From the NCBI GenBank assembly GCA_016926695.1, contig JAFGOB010000059.1:1-52303 (forward strand): a stretch of DNA of 52,303 bases. Reading direction: 5' to 3'. Every line of letters begins with the position of its first letter. Position 1 is the first letter of the stretch. This DNA comes from Dehalococcoidales bacterium. Its GTDB lineage: Bacteria > Chloroflexota > Dehalococcoidia > Dehalococcoidales > UBA3254. This document shows positions 16,329 to 24,666 of this stretch, piece by piece. The position numbers and the translations under genes are program-made. The notes under the pieces were generated by a model, which saw only the letters and a program-made list of their open reading frames with translations, was not told the DNA's origin and ran no database searches.

Positions 16329-18308
16329 TTGGCTGGACTGATAGCGACATTATGCGCTCTATTTGTATTAGCTGTTTTGTTTCTTCCATCTATCAGAATT
16401 ATCGGGCCTACACAGGTTGGACTTATCAGAAAGAGATTTGGCTCAAAACTGTCTTCTGAAAATCCCATTGCCTTTAGCGGTGAAGCGGGCTATCAATCTG
16501 AGTTACTGATGCCCGGCTGGAGATTCAAGTTCTGGATTATCTACAGTATAGAAAAGTTTCCCTGGGCTCAGATCCCCGCCGGGGAAATCGGTGTGGTTAT
16601 TTCTCAAGTCGGCAAACCTATCAGAGTCGGCGCCAAGTCTGCCGTATATAAAAAAGAATTCGGTATATTTGAGGACCTGAAAGCATTTGTAGATAATGGA
16701 GGACAAAAGGGCGTCCAACGACCTGTTCTGCCTCCGGGAACCCTGGCCCCATACCATCCTGTCGGTTTTTTGGTTATTACCGCCGATAAAGTTTACGGTA
16801 AACCCATCTCTCCGGATCTGGCCGAAACTGCTAACAGGAGAGGCGGACTGAAGTGTGATGATTTCGGACTGCATCAGTCAGACCTTCAGGTAAAAATCAT
16901 TAAACCAACCAAGGCAGGTGATATCGATCCAAAGACACTGGACCTGATCGGTGCCAGAAAGGTCAGGGAAGAATCAATTATCGACACAGTTGGTATTGTT
17001 ACAACTTTTGAGGGTGATCCTCTTCCCTCGGGAGATATCGCCAGCAGATTAGGCGGATTTGATGATATTGCCGAACTTGAGAAAAATAACGCGGTAGATT
17101 CCGAACTGATAGATGCGATAGTAGGCACCAAAAACGACAAACATAACAACTATCAGGATTTTCAGGAATTTTTGGATGCCGGCGGGAAAATCGGTTTACA
17201 GCATGATCCGCTGCTCTATGGAGCATTTAACTTGAATCCATTCCTGGTCAGTGTCGAAATAGTACCCATGCTTGTAGTTGAGCAAGGTGAAGTTGCCGTA
17301 ATCAAGTCTTATGTCGGACAGGTCTCTGAAGACACATCGGGGGAGACATTCAGATACGGTTCTCTGGTAAAGCCCGGTCATAAAGGGATCTGGGAAGAGC
17401 CTCTCAGGACCGGCAAATACACGATTAATCCCCGGCTTTATCAGGCTGAAATTGTTCCTACCGCAATAGTGACCCTGAATTGGGCTACGGATGTTTCCGA
17501 AGCTCATAAACTTGATGAAAGACTCAGTCAAATTATCGCCAAAAGTCGAGAGGGATTTGTCTTTAATATCGATTTACAGGTATTGATCCATATTTCCGAC
17601 ATTAAAGCATCCAGGGTAATCAGCATGGTTGGGACCATACAGAACCTGGTCAATGAAGTTTTACAGGCCGCTGTAGGAAACCATTTCAGAGATAAATTAC
17701 AGAGTATGCCGGCCGTTGATTTTATTCAGACCCGGCAAAGGGTACAGGAAGAGGCTTTTGATTATATCAAGCAGAAACTTACTGAATATGATGTGGAAAC
17801 CCTGGGTGTTTACATACAGGATGTTATATTCCCGGCTACTCTGGTTGATGTTCTGACCAAGAGAGAAATTGCCAATCAGGAAATAGCGACTTACAGGAAA
17901 CAGGAGGAAGCACAGAAACAGAGAGTCGAGATGGAACAGCAAACCGGCGTAGCCGATATGCAGAAAGACCTGGCCAAATCTCGTATCGGCGTAGAAATAA
18001 AGCAGAAAAATGCCGAGGCAAGAAAAGCCGAGGCCGACGGTGAGGCTGAATATATTAGGAAGACCGGTGAAGCGGAAGGCGCCAAGGAACGCGCTATCGG
18101 CGAAGGTAAAGCCGCCGGTTACCTCAAGCAGATTGACGCTCTTGGAAGAGAGGGTACTGCTCTGGTCAATGTGATTCAGGCTCTGGCCCAAAATAATGTT
18201 CCCATTGTACCGCAGATTTCATCGGGCGCAGATCTCGGACTATCCAACATAATCGGTATACTCACAGCGAAAATGAAGGACGAGTATGATAAAAAAGACA
18301 AGAGGTGA
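16329..18308 (+). CDS. Large SPFH/band-7 (flotillin-like) membrane protein
   Basis: A 659-residue protein. Residues 4-22 form a membrane anchor. A band-7 domain is clear from 'ATDVSEAHKLDERLSQIIAK' to 'TLGVYIQDVIFPATLVDVL' (about 386-520). It is followed by a charged coiled coil rich in EA/AE pairs (about 525-615), as in flotillins, and a C-terminal 'NIIGILTAKM'. It is longer than usual flotillins (450-500) because the region before the SPFH core is expanded and shows an internal repeat: FVDNGG.KGVQ (120-130) matches FLDAGGKIGLQ (281-291). Such proteins scaffold membrane microdomains or regulate proteases; the partner is unknown. TTG start at 16329 follows AAAGGGAGGTG. Confidence 0.87.
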   Translation: MAGLIATLCALFVLAVLFLPSIRIIGPTQVGLIRKRFGSKLSSENPIAFSGEAGYQSELLMPGWRFKFWIIYSIEKFPWAQIPAGEIGVVISQVGKPIRVGAKSAVYKKEFGIFEDLKAFVDNGGQKGVQRPVLPPGTLAPYHPVGFLVITADKVYGKPISPDLAETANRRGGLKCDDFGLHQSDLQVKIIKPTKAGDIDPKTLDLIGARKVREESIIDTVGIVTTFEGDPLPSGDIASRLGGFDDIAELEKNNAVDSELIDAIVGTKNDKHNNYQDFQEFLDAGGKIGLQHDPLLYGAFNLNPFLVSVEIVPMLVVEQGEVAVIKSYVGQVSEDTSGETFRYGSLVKPGHKGIWEEPLRTGKYTINPRLYQAEIVPTAIVTLNWATDVSEAHKLDERLSQIIAKSREGFVFNIDLQVLIHISDIKASRVISMVGTIQNLVNEVLQAAVGNHFRDKLQSMPAVDFIQTRQRVQEEAFDYIKQKLTEYDVETLGVYIQDVIFPATLVDVLTKREIANQEIATYRKQEEAQKQRVEMEQQTGVADMQKDLAKSRIGVEIKQKNAEARKAEADGEAEYIRKTGEAEGAKERAIGEGKAAGYLKQIDALGREGTALVNVIQALAQNNVPIVPQISSGADLGLSNIIGILTAKMKDEYDKKDKR

Positions 18309-18350
18309 TATTGTGAACTAACCTATTATTTCATATTATTTCATACCATA

Positions 18351-18395
18351 ATACACGCATGCACTGGCAAACGTCCCCATGTTCGTCAAGTGGTA
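18351..18395 (+). repeat. Dispersed repeat A, copy 3
   Basis: A 45-base unit about 40 bases after the SPFH stop, 40/45 identical to the copy at 15374-15418. The inner stem reads ACGT-CCCC-ATGT here, so one pair becomes a G-U wobble. Confidence 0.8.
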
Positions 18396-18522
18396 TTAAT
18401 GCTGTTTCCTGTGGCGCAGCCATTCTCCCTTTCAGGATTAAGGACAGGGTTTTTTCTTTTTACGCAAAAGGGCCGTTTCTGCTAATATTCCAATAAAGCT
18501 TGTAAACCATCGAGGAAAGAAA

Positions 18523-19128
18523 ATGGATAAAATAGTTGTGACGCCCCTGCAAAAAATCCGCGTTCCCGAAATACTGGATGTATTAACAAAAGCCTATACC
18601 GGCAATCCTGCCCATATCGCCATATTCGGTAAAGACAACTTTCTCAGTAACAAACTTTTCTTCAGTCAGATATTGAAAACCATCCGGAGCGACCTTTTTG
18701 TAGTTGAATCGGCTGGCAGTATTATCGGAGTAACAGGCATAATCATACACCCCCGGCCGGCATCTGCGGGACCGGAGTCCAGACAGTTCACGGCGAAATC
18801 ATTATCAGCACCGGAATCGGTCATAACCCGTTTACAGGAACGGCAGGCGATATGGGATAAAAATGAACCGAAAGAGCGTCATTATCACTTCGGGCCTGTG
18901 GCCGTTCTGCCGGAATATCAGCATAAAGGAATCGGCAGCAGTATGATGGAGTATTGCTGCAATATTCTGGACCGTGAAGGCGAACCGGGTTATCTGGAAA
19001 CGGAGAGCGTTGAAAACTGCCAATTTTACAGCAAATTCGGCTTTCAGGTTATCCATGAAACGGTCTTATTCGGCATTCCCTCCTTTTTCATGAAACGCCT
19101 TAAATTCAGCACTTCACTCAAACAATAA
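18523..19128 (+). CDS. GNAT-family N-acetyltransferase
   Basis: A 201-residue protein. The acetyl-CoA loop is 'VLPEYQHKGIGSSMMEYCC' (Q..G.G motif, about 129-147), followed by 'EGEPGYLETESVENCQFYSKFGF', the usual C-terminal GNAT block. The N-terminal 'RVPEILDVLTKAYTGNPAH' also resembles GNATs with small-molecule substrates. The acceptor substrate cannot be inferred. It has its own upstream region and no operon partner. Confidence 0.88.
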   Translation: MDKIVVTPLQKIRVPEILDVLTKAYTGNPAHIAIFGKDNFLSNKLFFSQILKTIRSDLFVVESAGSIIGVTGIIIHPRPASAGPESRQFTAKSLSAPESVITRLQERQAIWDKNEPKERHYHFGPVAVLPEYQHKGIGSSMMEYCCNILDREGEPGYLETESVENCQFYSKFGFQVIHETVLFGIPSFFMKRLKFSTSLKQ

Positions 19129-19554
19129 CCCGTTATTCCCCCTGCACTGTAATTAAGACACAGTTATCCCTGTTATAGCTGCGCCTATTGACTCTTACCT
19201 GATTGAGTTATTATGAACCAAAAATAAAGTCAGGTTTTGAGCTGATGATAAAGCGTAATTCCTTCATCATGAAGCGGCTCAGATTATCGGAACGATGGCC
19301 CTTATTTTGAGGAACAGTAGCTCACTACCCTCCGGAACTGCGGCTCTCCCGTAACGTGTGCACAGTGGCAGGTCATGGTTATACTAATTTTACGCACTTT
19401 GAGCTATTGACGGTATTATGATAATAATATATGATACAAAAAGTCGTTTGCCTTAAAAACCAACGCCGGGGTAAGTTACGAATTGTTTTAGCGGTTAAAA
19501 AAAGAGGGTGAGTATCAGCCTGACGCGTACAAACAAGAACAGGAGAGAGAAAAA
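19129..19554. other. 426-base intergenic stretch, no gene seen
   Basis: No coding frame with family resemblance is present. The last 110 bases are AT-rich with a possible transcript leader ('AACGCCGGGGTAAGTTACG' at about 19463-19481) before the surface-protein gene. It does not match any riboswitch consensus I can verify by eye. Confidence 0.4.
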
Positions 19555-20649
19555 ATGATGAAGCGTATTCTAATGACACTGGCATTATTGCCGGTATTAA
19601 TGTTGTCATTAGCGGGTAGCGTCCTGGCCACACCGAGTGGGATAAATCTGGTATTAAACGGAGACTTCGAAACCGGCGACTTATCTAACTGGACGGTTTT
19701 CCAAACAGACAACGGTGTTACCCAGGAGGGAGTAGAGAGTTTTGATACAACCGGCAGCGGTGCTACTTACGCTGCCAGGTTTAACGTGGGTAAAGCAATA
19801 TCTGCTGGATCAGGAGCTGGTGGCGGAATATATCAAAGTTTCTATGCTCCAGCCGGGCCATGGGAAGTCTCAACAATGGCCGTCGCGTCTTGGGATCAGG
19901 GTACTTACCCAAATAGTGATGGAGGGTTATTCGAACTGCTTGTTGACGGGACAGTTGTTGACTCTTGTGATTTCGGAAATATTGCAGCGGGTGCGATCGA
20001 ACGCGATACATTATCGGCTACCGGCAGCTTTGCCGCCAGCGGTTCGCATGAGATAAGAATAAAGATAACACGTGACGCGACAACGAGTATAGAAACACCA
20101 AATCAATATGTCGATAATGTTAATCTGCAGGTGGATGACTTTACCAGCTCATTGGCTTCCATCGGTGACTATGTGTGGGAAGATGCCAATAGCGATGGTA
20201 TTCAGGACGCCGGTGAAAACGGTATCGATGGTGTGACAGTCAACCTGTACCAATCGAATAGTACTTTAGCAGATACCACGACTACTGCCGGAGGCGGCCT
20301 ATATAGCTTTGCTGACCAGGTTCCGGGATTCTACTATGTGGAGTTCATCCTTCCCACCGACTATTCATTTAGTCCGTTGAACCAGGGTAGCGACGATGCC
20401 CTGGACAGCGATGCCGACACTGCCACGGGCCAAACGGCTGTTATTACCCTTGATCCTGATGAAAATGACCTGACCTGTGATGCAGGTATGTATGCGACCC
20501 CACAGGAAGAACCGTGGCCTGCTTACAGCGTCGGCGGTGAAGTTCAGCCGCTGAGTAGACTAAACGTTTTGTTTCCCTGGCTGGCGCTGGCTTCAGTCAT
20601 CACCGTGCTGGGAGTGCTTTTAAGATCGAGCCACTGCAAAGGAAGCTAA
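19555..20649 (+). CDS. Secreted surface protein with SdrD_B-like domain and C-terminal anchor
   Basis: A 364-residue exported protein. The signal peptide is about residues 1-25 (cleavage after SVLA). Residues 31-195 form a jelly-roll-like, CBM/DUF642-type domain starting 'NLVLNGDFETGDLSNW'. Residues 200-315 are an SdrD_B/prealbumin-like repeat, with 'IGDYVWEDANSDGIQDAGE' and a calcium-binding-type acidic stretch 'SDDALDSDADTATGQ'. The end is tripartite: VGGEVQP (326-332), a hydrophobic helix starting FPWLAL (340-356) and a short basic tail. This suggests a dedicated cell-surface anchoring signal. It probably serves in the cell coat or adhesion. Confidence 0.82.
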   Translation: MMKRILMTLALLPVLMLSLAGSVLATPSGINLVLNGDFETGDLSNWTVFQTDNGVTQEGVESFDTTGSGATYAARFNVGKAISAGSGAGGGIYQSFYAPAGPWEVSTMAVASWDQGTYPNSDGGLFELLVDGTVVDSCDFGNIAAGAIERDTLSATGSFAASGSHEIRIKITRDATTSIETPNQYVDNVNLQVDDFTSSLASIGDYVWEDANSDGIQDAGENGIDGVTVNLYQSNSTLADTTTTAGGGLYSFADQVPGFYYVEFILPTDYSFSPLNQGSDDALDSDADTATGQTAVITLDPDENDLTCDAGMYATPQEEPWPAYSVGGEVQPLSRLNVLFPWLALASVITVLGVLLRSSHCKGS

Positions 20650-20675
20650 TTTCAAACTGTAAAGCCCGGTTTTAT

Positions 20676-20717
20676 AGCCCTGGCACTAATTATATCGATT
20701 GTGCCAGGGCTGACTTT
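20676..20717 (+). terminator. Intrinsic terminator of the surface-protein gene
   Basis: A perfect 11-base stem AGCCCTGGCAC (20676-20686) / GTGCCAGGGCT (20701-20711), followed by GACTTTT. It lies 27 bases beyond the stop codon. Confidence 0.8.
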
Positions 20718-20803
20718 TAAAAGCGGTTACGCTATACGAGATATTTGCCTTATGGACGGTTAAGGTTTGATTTATTAATATCATCTCTGTAGTTATACGT
20801 CCA

Positions 20804-20836
20804 ACTTAACGTACATCCCGATGTTTGTCCAGTGGT
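20804..20836 (+). repeat. Dispersed repeat A, copy 4 (diverged)
   Basis: CGTACATCCCGATGTTTGTC followed by CAGTGGTG. It keeps the inverted-repeat core ACAT-CCCG-ATGT; the flank GTACAT/ATGTTT differs from other copies. A GC-rich stem AAAGCCCC/GGGGCTTT (20888-20905) with T-tract lies 50 bases downstream. The remaining gap to 21170 contains no gene. Confidence 0.65.
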
Positions 20837-20887
20837 GAGTATGTCAGCTAATACAATATTGAAAGGTAAAAAGCCACCGGCCTTTTC

Positions 20888-20905
20888 AAAGCCCCGGGGG
20901 CTTTT
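20888..20905. terminator. Short GC-rich terminator-like palindrome
   Basis: AAAGCCCCGGGGGCTTTT is nearly self-complementary, with an A-run on one side and a T-run on the other, so it could end transcripts in either direction. No gene directly upstream requires it beyond the surface-protein gene, which already has a terminator at 20676-20717. Confidence 0.4.
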
Positions 20906-21170
20906 CCTGCACAAGAAGCTTTCTGATAAGTAATGCCCGACAAAACACCTCCCGCGTCGCAATATTATAATCCGGTATCGCTAACCTGCCCCGGCCAGCT
21001 TTCCATTGACCGGAAAACGTGATATTCTATTTGATCAGACACCACATAAGCTGCTGTATAATATATAAAAAAGCCCTGGAGGTGCCGTTGCTTCTTTTAT
21101 ACGGAAGAAACAATGCCGGGAGCAGGAAATAAATTCTAATCATTAATGAGATAAAAAGGAGACCAAGACC

Positions 21171-22082
21171 ATGTTTGAGAGGATTCTGGTGCCGCTGGAC
21201 GGGTCGGAGCTGGCAGAGGTGGCGCTGCCTTATGCCACCGAGCTGGCCGGAAGGCTGGCTTCCGATGTGACCCTGGTGTATGTGGGAGAATCACCCAGGG
21301 ATTCTAATCAGAATATACGCGAGTCCTACATGGATAAAATGCTGGCGGCCACCCAGCGGGGGGTGGAAAGGTTCCTGGAGGAACCTGGAAAGCAGGAAAT
21401 ACAGGTAAAATCAGAAATTCTTTTCGGCTACCCTGCGGAAACCATCGTGGACTATGCTGAAAAAATGGATGCCGGGCTGATCGTTATGTCCACCCACGGC
21501 CGTTCCGGCCTCAGTCGCTGGACCCTGGGGAGTGTGGCAGACAAGGTGATCAGGGCCACCAGTCGGCCGGTGGAGCTGATACGGGCCAAAGGCGCTCAAC
21601 CAGACCTCAGAGAGAAGGGAATACTGCTCAAGGCACTCGTCCCCCTGGACGGCTCAAAAGAAGGCGAAAGCGCTATACCCTATATCCAGGAGCTTGCCGT
21701 CAAGCTGAAATCAGATATAATCCTCTTTCAGGCCCTGTCACCGGCTTACAGCTCCGCCTCGGCATCGGGATTCGAACGGATCGACTACCCGGACCAGCAA
21801 ATGGAAGAGGAAAAAGCATCAGCCAGGGAATACCTCGTTAAAGTGGGCGCCGGGTTGGAGCAGTCGGGAGTAACCGTAGAATCAGAAATACGGTTGGGCC
21901 ATGCAGCCGAAGAGATAATAAAGTTTGCCGATGAAAGGCAGGTCGACCTGGTGGCGATATCGACTCACGGCAGGTCCGGTTTAAGCCGCTGGGTCTTCGG
22001 CAGTGTCGCAGAAAAAGTCCTTTATGAAGGGAACTGTCCTCTCTTACTGGTAAGATCCCAAAGCCACGTTAATGATGGGTAA
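21171..22082 (+). CDS. Tandem universal stress protein (UspA fold, two domains)
   Basis: A 303-residue protein with two Usp domains (about 1-143 and 150-298). Both start with the 'LVPLDGS' strand (ILVPLDGSELAEVALPYA and ALVPLDGSKEGESAIPYI). Both carry the nucleotide-binding loop 'STHGRSGLSRW' followed by 'GSVA.KV', so both halves probably bind ATP. Two-domain forms are common in Chloroflexota and other anaerobes. AAAAAGGAG is placed before the ATG. It has no operon partner, and a perfect palindrome GGTATACGTATACC (22100-22113) lies just downstream. Confidence 0.93.
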   Translation: MFERILVPLDGSELAEVALPYATELAGRLASDVTLVYVGESPRDSNQNIRESYMDKMLAATQRGVERFLEEPGKQEIQVKSEILFGYPAETIVDYAEKMDAGLIVMSTHGRSGLSRWTLGSVADKVIRATSRPVELIRAKGAQPDLREKGILLKALVPLDGSKEGESAIPYIQELAVKLKSDIILFQALSPAYSSASASGFERIDYPDQQMEEEKASAREYLVKVGAGLEQSGVTVESEIRLGHAAEEIIKFADERQVDLVAISTHGRSGLSRWVFGSVAEKVLYEGNCPLLLVRSQSHVNDG

Positions 22083-22240
22083 TAAAGGAGAACCTGGTCG
22101 GTATACGTATACCAGTTATCCTGATTTTAACTTGATACCTGACAGAGTGTGGATTAGAATAGATATGTAATACAGTATAAAAATTCCTTTGTATTCACAA
22201 AAGATATTCTATATATTACACGTAAAAAGGGTGCCTTGAA

Positions 22241-22915
22241 ATGAATCCTCCGATCGTCTTCCTCGATATGGGCGGTACGCTGGTCGATTCCCCGGACTTA
22301 TTTGAAGCGATATCAGCCAGGCTGGTCGGCTGCGCCTCCGATAAAAAGACCTGTCAGACCGTCATGACGACCTTCATACAGGTCTTCCGGGAGAGAGATT
22401 CCATTATTCCGTTTCTAAACGTGGAAGGGATGATGGCCAGGATACTATCGGTCCTGGCGGAAAAACACGGGTACAAAGACATCTCATCCCAGGCACACGA
22501 CATCGTGTTTGAGGTCTATCTTGATAAAGCCGCTCTTTTTCCGGAGGTAATCCCGGTGCTGGACAGACTTCTTGAAAACGATGTCAAGATGGTTATTGCC
22601 AGCGATGCCGATACACATCTCATGGATGAAGAGCTGAAGAAGTTCCGTCTTGAAAAGTATTTCTGCGACATTTGCGTATCCGATTCGGTCAAGGCCTACA
22701 AACCGACAGCCGGATTTACCGGCTACCTGAAGAAATATACCCTGGGCAACGAAAAGGACTGCTACTTTGTGGGAGACAGCCAGGTAGATGTGGAAAGCGC
22801 CGGAAGACTGGGCATCAAATCGGTGCTGGTGGACAGGAATAAATCCGGCCGGAACTACCAGGCTGATTATGTGTTCAGCGACCTGACCGCTTTACCGCCG
22901 GCCCTGAGAATATGA
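22241..22915 (+). CDS. HAD-superfamily hydrolase
   Basis: A 224-residue HAD protein. Motif I is 'FLDMGGTLVDS', motif II 'MVIASDADTH', the motif III Lys is in 'SVKAYKPTAGF', and motif IV is 'YFVGDSQVDVESAGRLG'. In motif I the second Asp (general acid/base of phosphatases) is replaced by Gly, DMG instead of DxD. The protein may therefore be a weak phosphatase or a non-phosphatase HAD. Its helical cap lies at about 16-95. Substrate unknown. Confidence 0.87.
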   Translation: MNPPIVFLDMGGTLVDSPDLFEAISARLVGCASDKKTCQTVMTTFIQVFRERDSIIPFLNVEGMMARILSVLAEKHGYKDISSQAHDIVFEVYLDKAALFPEVIPVLDRLLENDVKMVIASDADTHLMDEELKKFRLEKYFCDICVSDSVKAYKPTAGFTGYLKKYTLGNEKDCYFVGDSQVDVESAGRLGIKSVLVDRNKSGRNYQADYVFSDLTALPPALRI

Positions 22916-23193
22916 GGGGTGTAAGACTATATTCTATCCAGACCCCGGGCTATTGATTCATCTAAATATAAAATATACATTAAAAAGCAGTCCTCCCAAA
23001 CTAAATATTACCTTATTATAAATAAGATAGCATTGTCAACCTTGATTAGCCATCTAATAGCCTCAAACAGGCATGAGGTTTCTACACCAATTTGGTGAAA
23101 ATACTCAGGCGTGATCAGCCTCGTCAGATGGTGAATCAAGGGTCAATATGCCTGGCGGTTACGTATAAAAGGTTGATTCCAAGTTGGCTTTAT

Positions 23194-24147
23194 CTATAAT
23201 TCCACCCGTTGCAGAAACGATGCCACCGCTTCCCTGGTCGAGTAGCGAAAGCGGAAATTCACCCTGGTTTCCAGGGCTTCAGTGCTTACCAGGGGCGGGT
23301 ACTTGATGAAATTCAGCCCCACCGGCGGCGACTGGCTCTGAAGGTGCAGCTTCCAGCTCAATGCCAGCAGCGGCCTGATCATTTTTTCGGGGATAACTAT
23401 CATCCTCTTCCCCGCCAGCCGGGCGATTTCGCTGTACCTTATTTCTCCGCTGCCGGCTACGTTGAAAACACCGGGGACAGGCCGTACCACCAGAGATTGG
23501 ACCAGGTTAACCACATCGTCCTCGTGGACAAACTGCATCGGCGGATCATGGCCCTTCAGACGCATCATGCAGGGCATCTGCATCATTACCGTCGAAATGG
23601 TGTCAGCGGCATGCGGCCCGATCACGGGACAGGTCCTGAGCACCGTAAGCCGGATATCCGGACAGGCCAGGCTGAAGTCCAGCAGGATTTTTTCCGCTTT
23701 TGCCTTGTCTTCTGCATACTGGAAACCGGCCGGGGGGCGGAAAGGACGGTCTTCTTTCAGCGGTACGGGATTATCAGCCAGGGCCCCGTAGACGGTATGG
23801 CTGCTCAAATAGAGGATGTGCCTGACCTTTGCCCGCCGGCAGGCCTCCAGGAGGTTGGCCGTGCCTGCGACATCCACCTGCCCGGCCTCCTTTTTGCGGT
23901 GTGTCGGCTTCAGGATGAAGGCCAGGTGGACCACCCTGTCAATGCGGTTTTCCAGCAGGATATCTTCCAGCGGCTGTAAAATGCTCCTCTCATAAAAGTG
24001 CAGTTTGGCCGTACTTTTGGAAGGCTGCCGTATATCCGTACCGGCGATCAGCCCTATCTCCGGTAGGGAACTCAGCCCGGCCAGCAGCCGCTGCCCGATG
24101 TAGCCCGAAATACCGGTGATCAGCACATTTGCGGTTGGTCCGCTCAT
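23194..24147 (-). CDS. NAD-dependent epimerase/dehydratase (extended SDR)
   Basis: A 317-residue extended short-chain dehydrogenase. The Rossmann motif is 'ITGISGYIGQRL' (GxxGYIG), with the 'HLAFI' block, catalytic Ser/Thr in 'YLSSHTVYG', and YxxxK in 'YAEDKAKAE'. It probably acts on a nucleotide-activated sugar. AGGAG lies seven bases before the ATG. It is the last gene of the long minus-strand train, 56 bases after the DUF6379-like gene. No clear terminator follows in the 278-base gap to the convergent HAD gene, which contains only a palindrome CACCAA-T-TTGGTG near 23082. Confidence 0.88.
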   Translation of the reverse strand: MSGPTANVLITGISGYIGQRLLAGLSSLPEIGLIAGTDIRQPSKSTAKLHFYERSILQPLEDILLENRIDRVVHLAFILKPTHRKKEAGQVDVAGTANLLEACRRAKVRHILYLSSHTVYGALADNPVPLKEDRPFRPPAGFQYAEDKAKAEKILLDFSLACPDIRLTVLRTCPVIGPHAADTISTVMMQMPCMMRLKGHDPPMQFVHEDDVVNLVQSLVVRPVPGVFNVAGSGEIRYSEIARLAGKRMIVIPEKMIRPLLALSWKLHLQSQSPPVGLNFIKYPPLVSTEALETRVNFRFRYSTREAVASFLQRVEL

Positions 24148-24203
24148 ACCATTCTCCTGTTATTATCTTCAAACAACAACCAGGTACCGCACCGTTATTG
24201 GAG

Positions 24204-24575
24204 TCAGGACCTGGCCGGAGCATCGATCACCTCAAAGCTGAGAAGGCCAATGCCCTCCGCTACGAAGCCTATCTTGAGCTTGTGAGGTGCATCCTCCAGG
24301 TTTGTCCCCTTTACCACTATGGTCAGGTTTTTATTCATCGGCAGGGTAAAGGGATTTTCCGCGCTGACCGAGCTGAAGGGCACCGGCTGAGAGTCCGGCA
24401 TATAGTATGAACTCTCCAGCGGCAGTTCCTGCCCGTCCAGCACCAGCGGCAGAAGCTCCTTGCCGTAGCCGGACCCCAGGGTATTTTTCAGCTCGAATTG
24501 GAAGCCTTCGCCGTTGTTGCGCAGGCTTCCTTTCACATACAGCCTCTTGAGTAAAAAAGATGGTACCGCTACCAT
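24204..24575 (-). CDS. DUF6379 / C-glycoside deglycosidase beta-subunit-like protein
   Basis: A 123-residue beta-rich protein. The opening 'FLLKRLYVKGSLRNNGEGFQ' and the middle 'LLPLVLDGQELPLES' resemble, from memory, DUF6379 proteins and the small subunit of C-glycoside deglycosidases. Those are encoded with sugar isomerases and dehydrogenases. The large subunit is not next to it. Here it lies between a class II aldolase and an epimerase, so a role in carbohydrate handling is likely but unproven. GAGGAGG precedes the ATG by five bases. Confidence 0.5.
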   Translation of the reverse strand: MVAVPSFLLKRLYVKGSLRNNGEGFQFELKNTLGSGYGKELLPLVLDGQELPLESSYYMPDSQPVPFSSVSAENPFTLPMNKNLTIVVKGTNLEDAPHKLKIGFVAEGIGLLSFEVIDAPARS

Positions 24576-24666
24576 ATGGACCTCCTCTTATCTTAAAAAA
24601 CAATTCCGGGTGATTTATTACAGCCGGTCAGCGCCGTGTATAAAGGATGCACGGGTTTTCAAGCAG

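Noticed and set aside
19463..19481. Possible c-di-GMP-type riboswitch before the surface-protein gene
   Set aside because: Only a short GCCGGGGTAAG-like stretch is suggestive; the paired elements of the aptamer could not be found by eye.
21032..21060. Possible promoter TTGATC...TATAAT before the Usp gene
   Set aside because: The spacer is about 20 bases, too long for a confident sigma-70 promoter.
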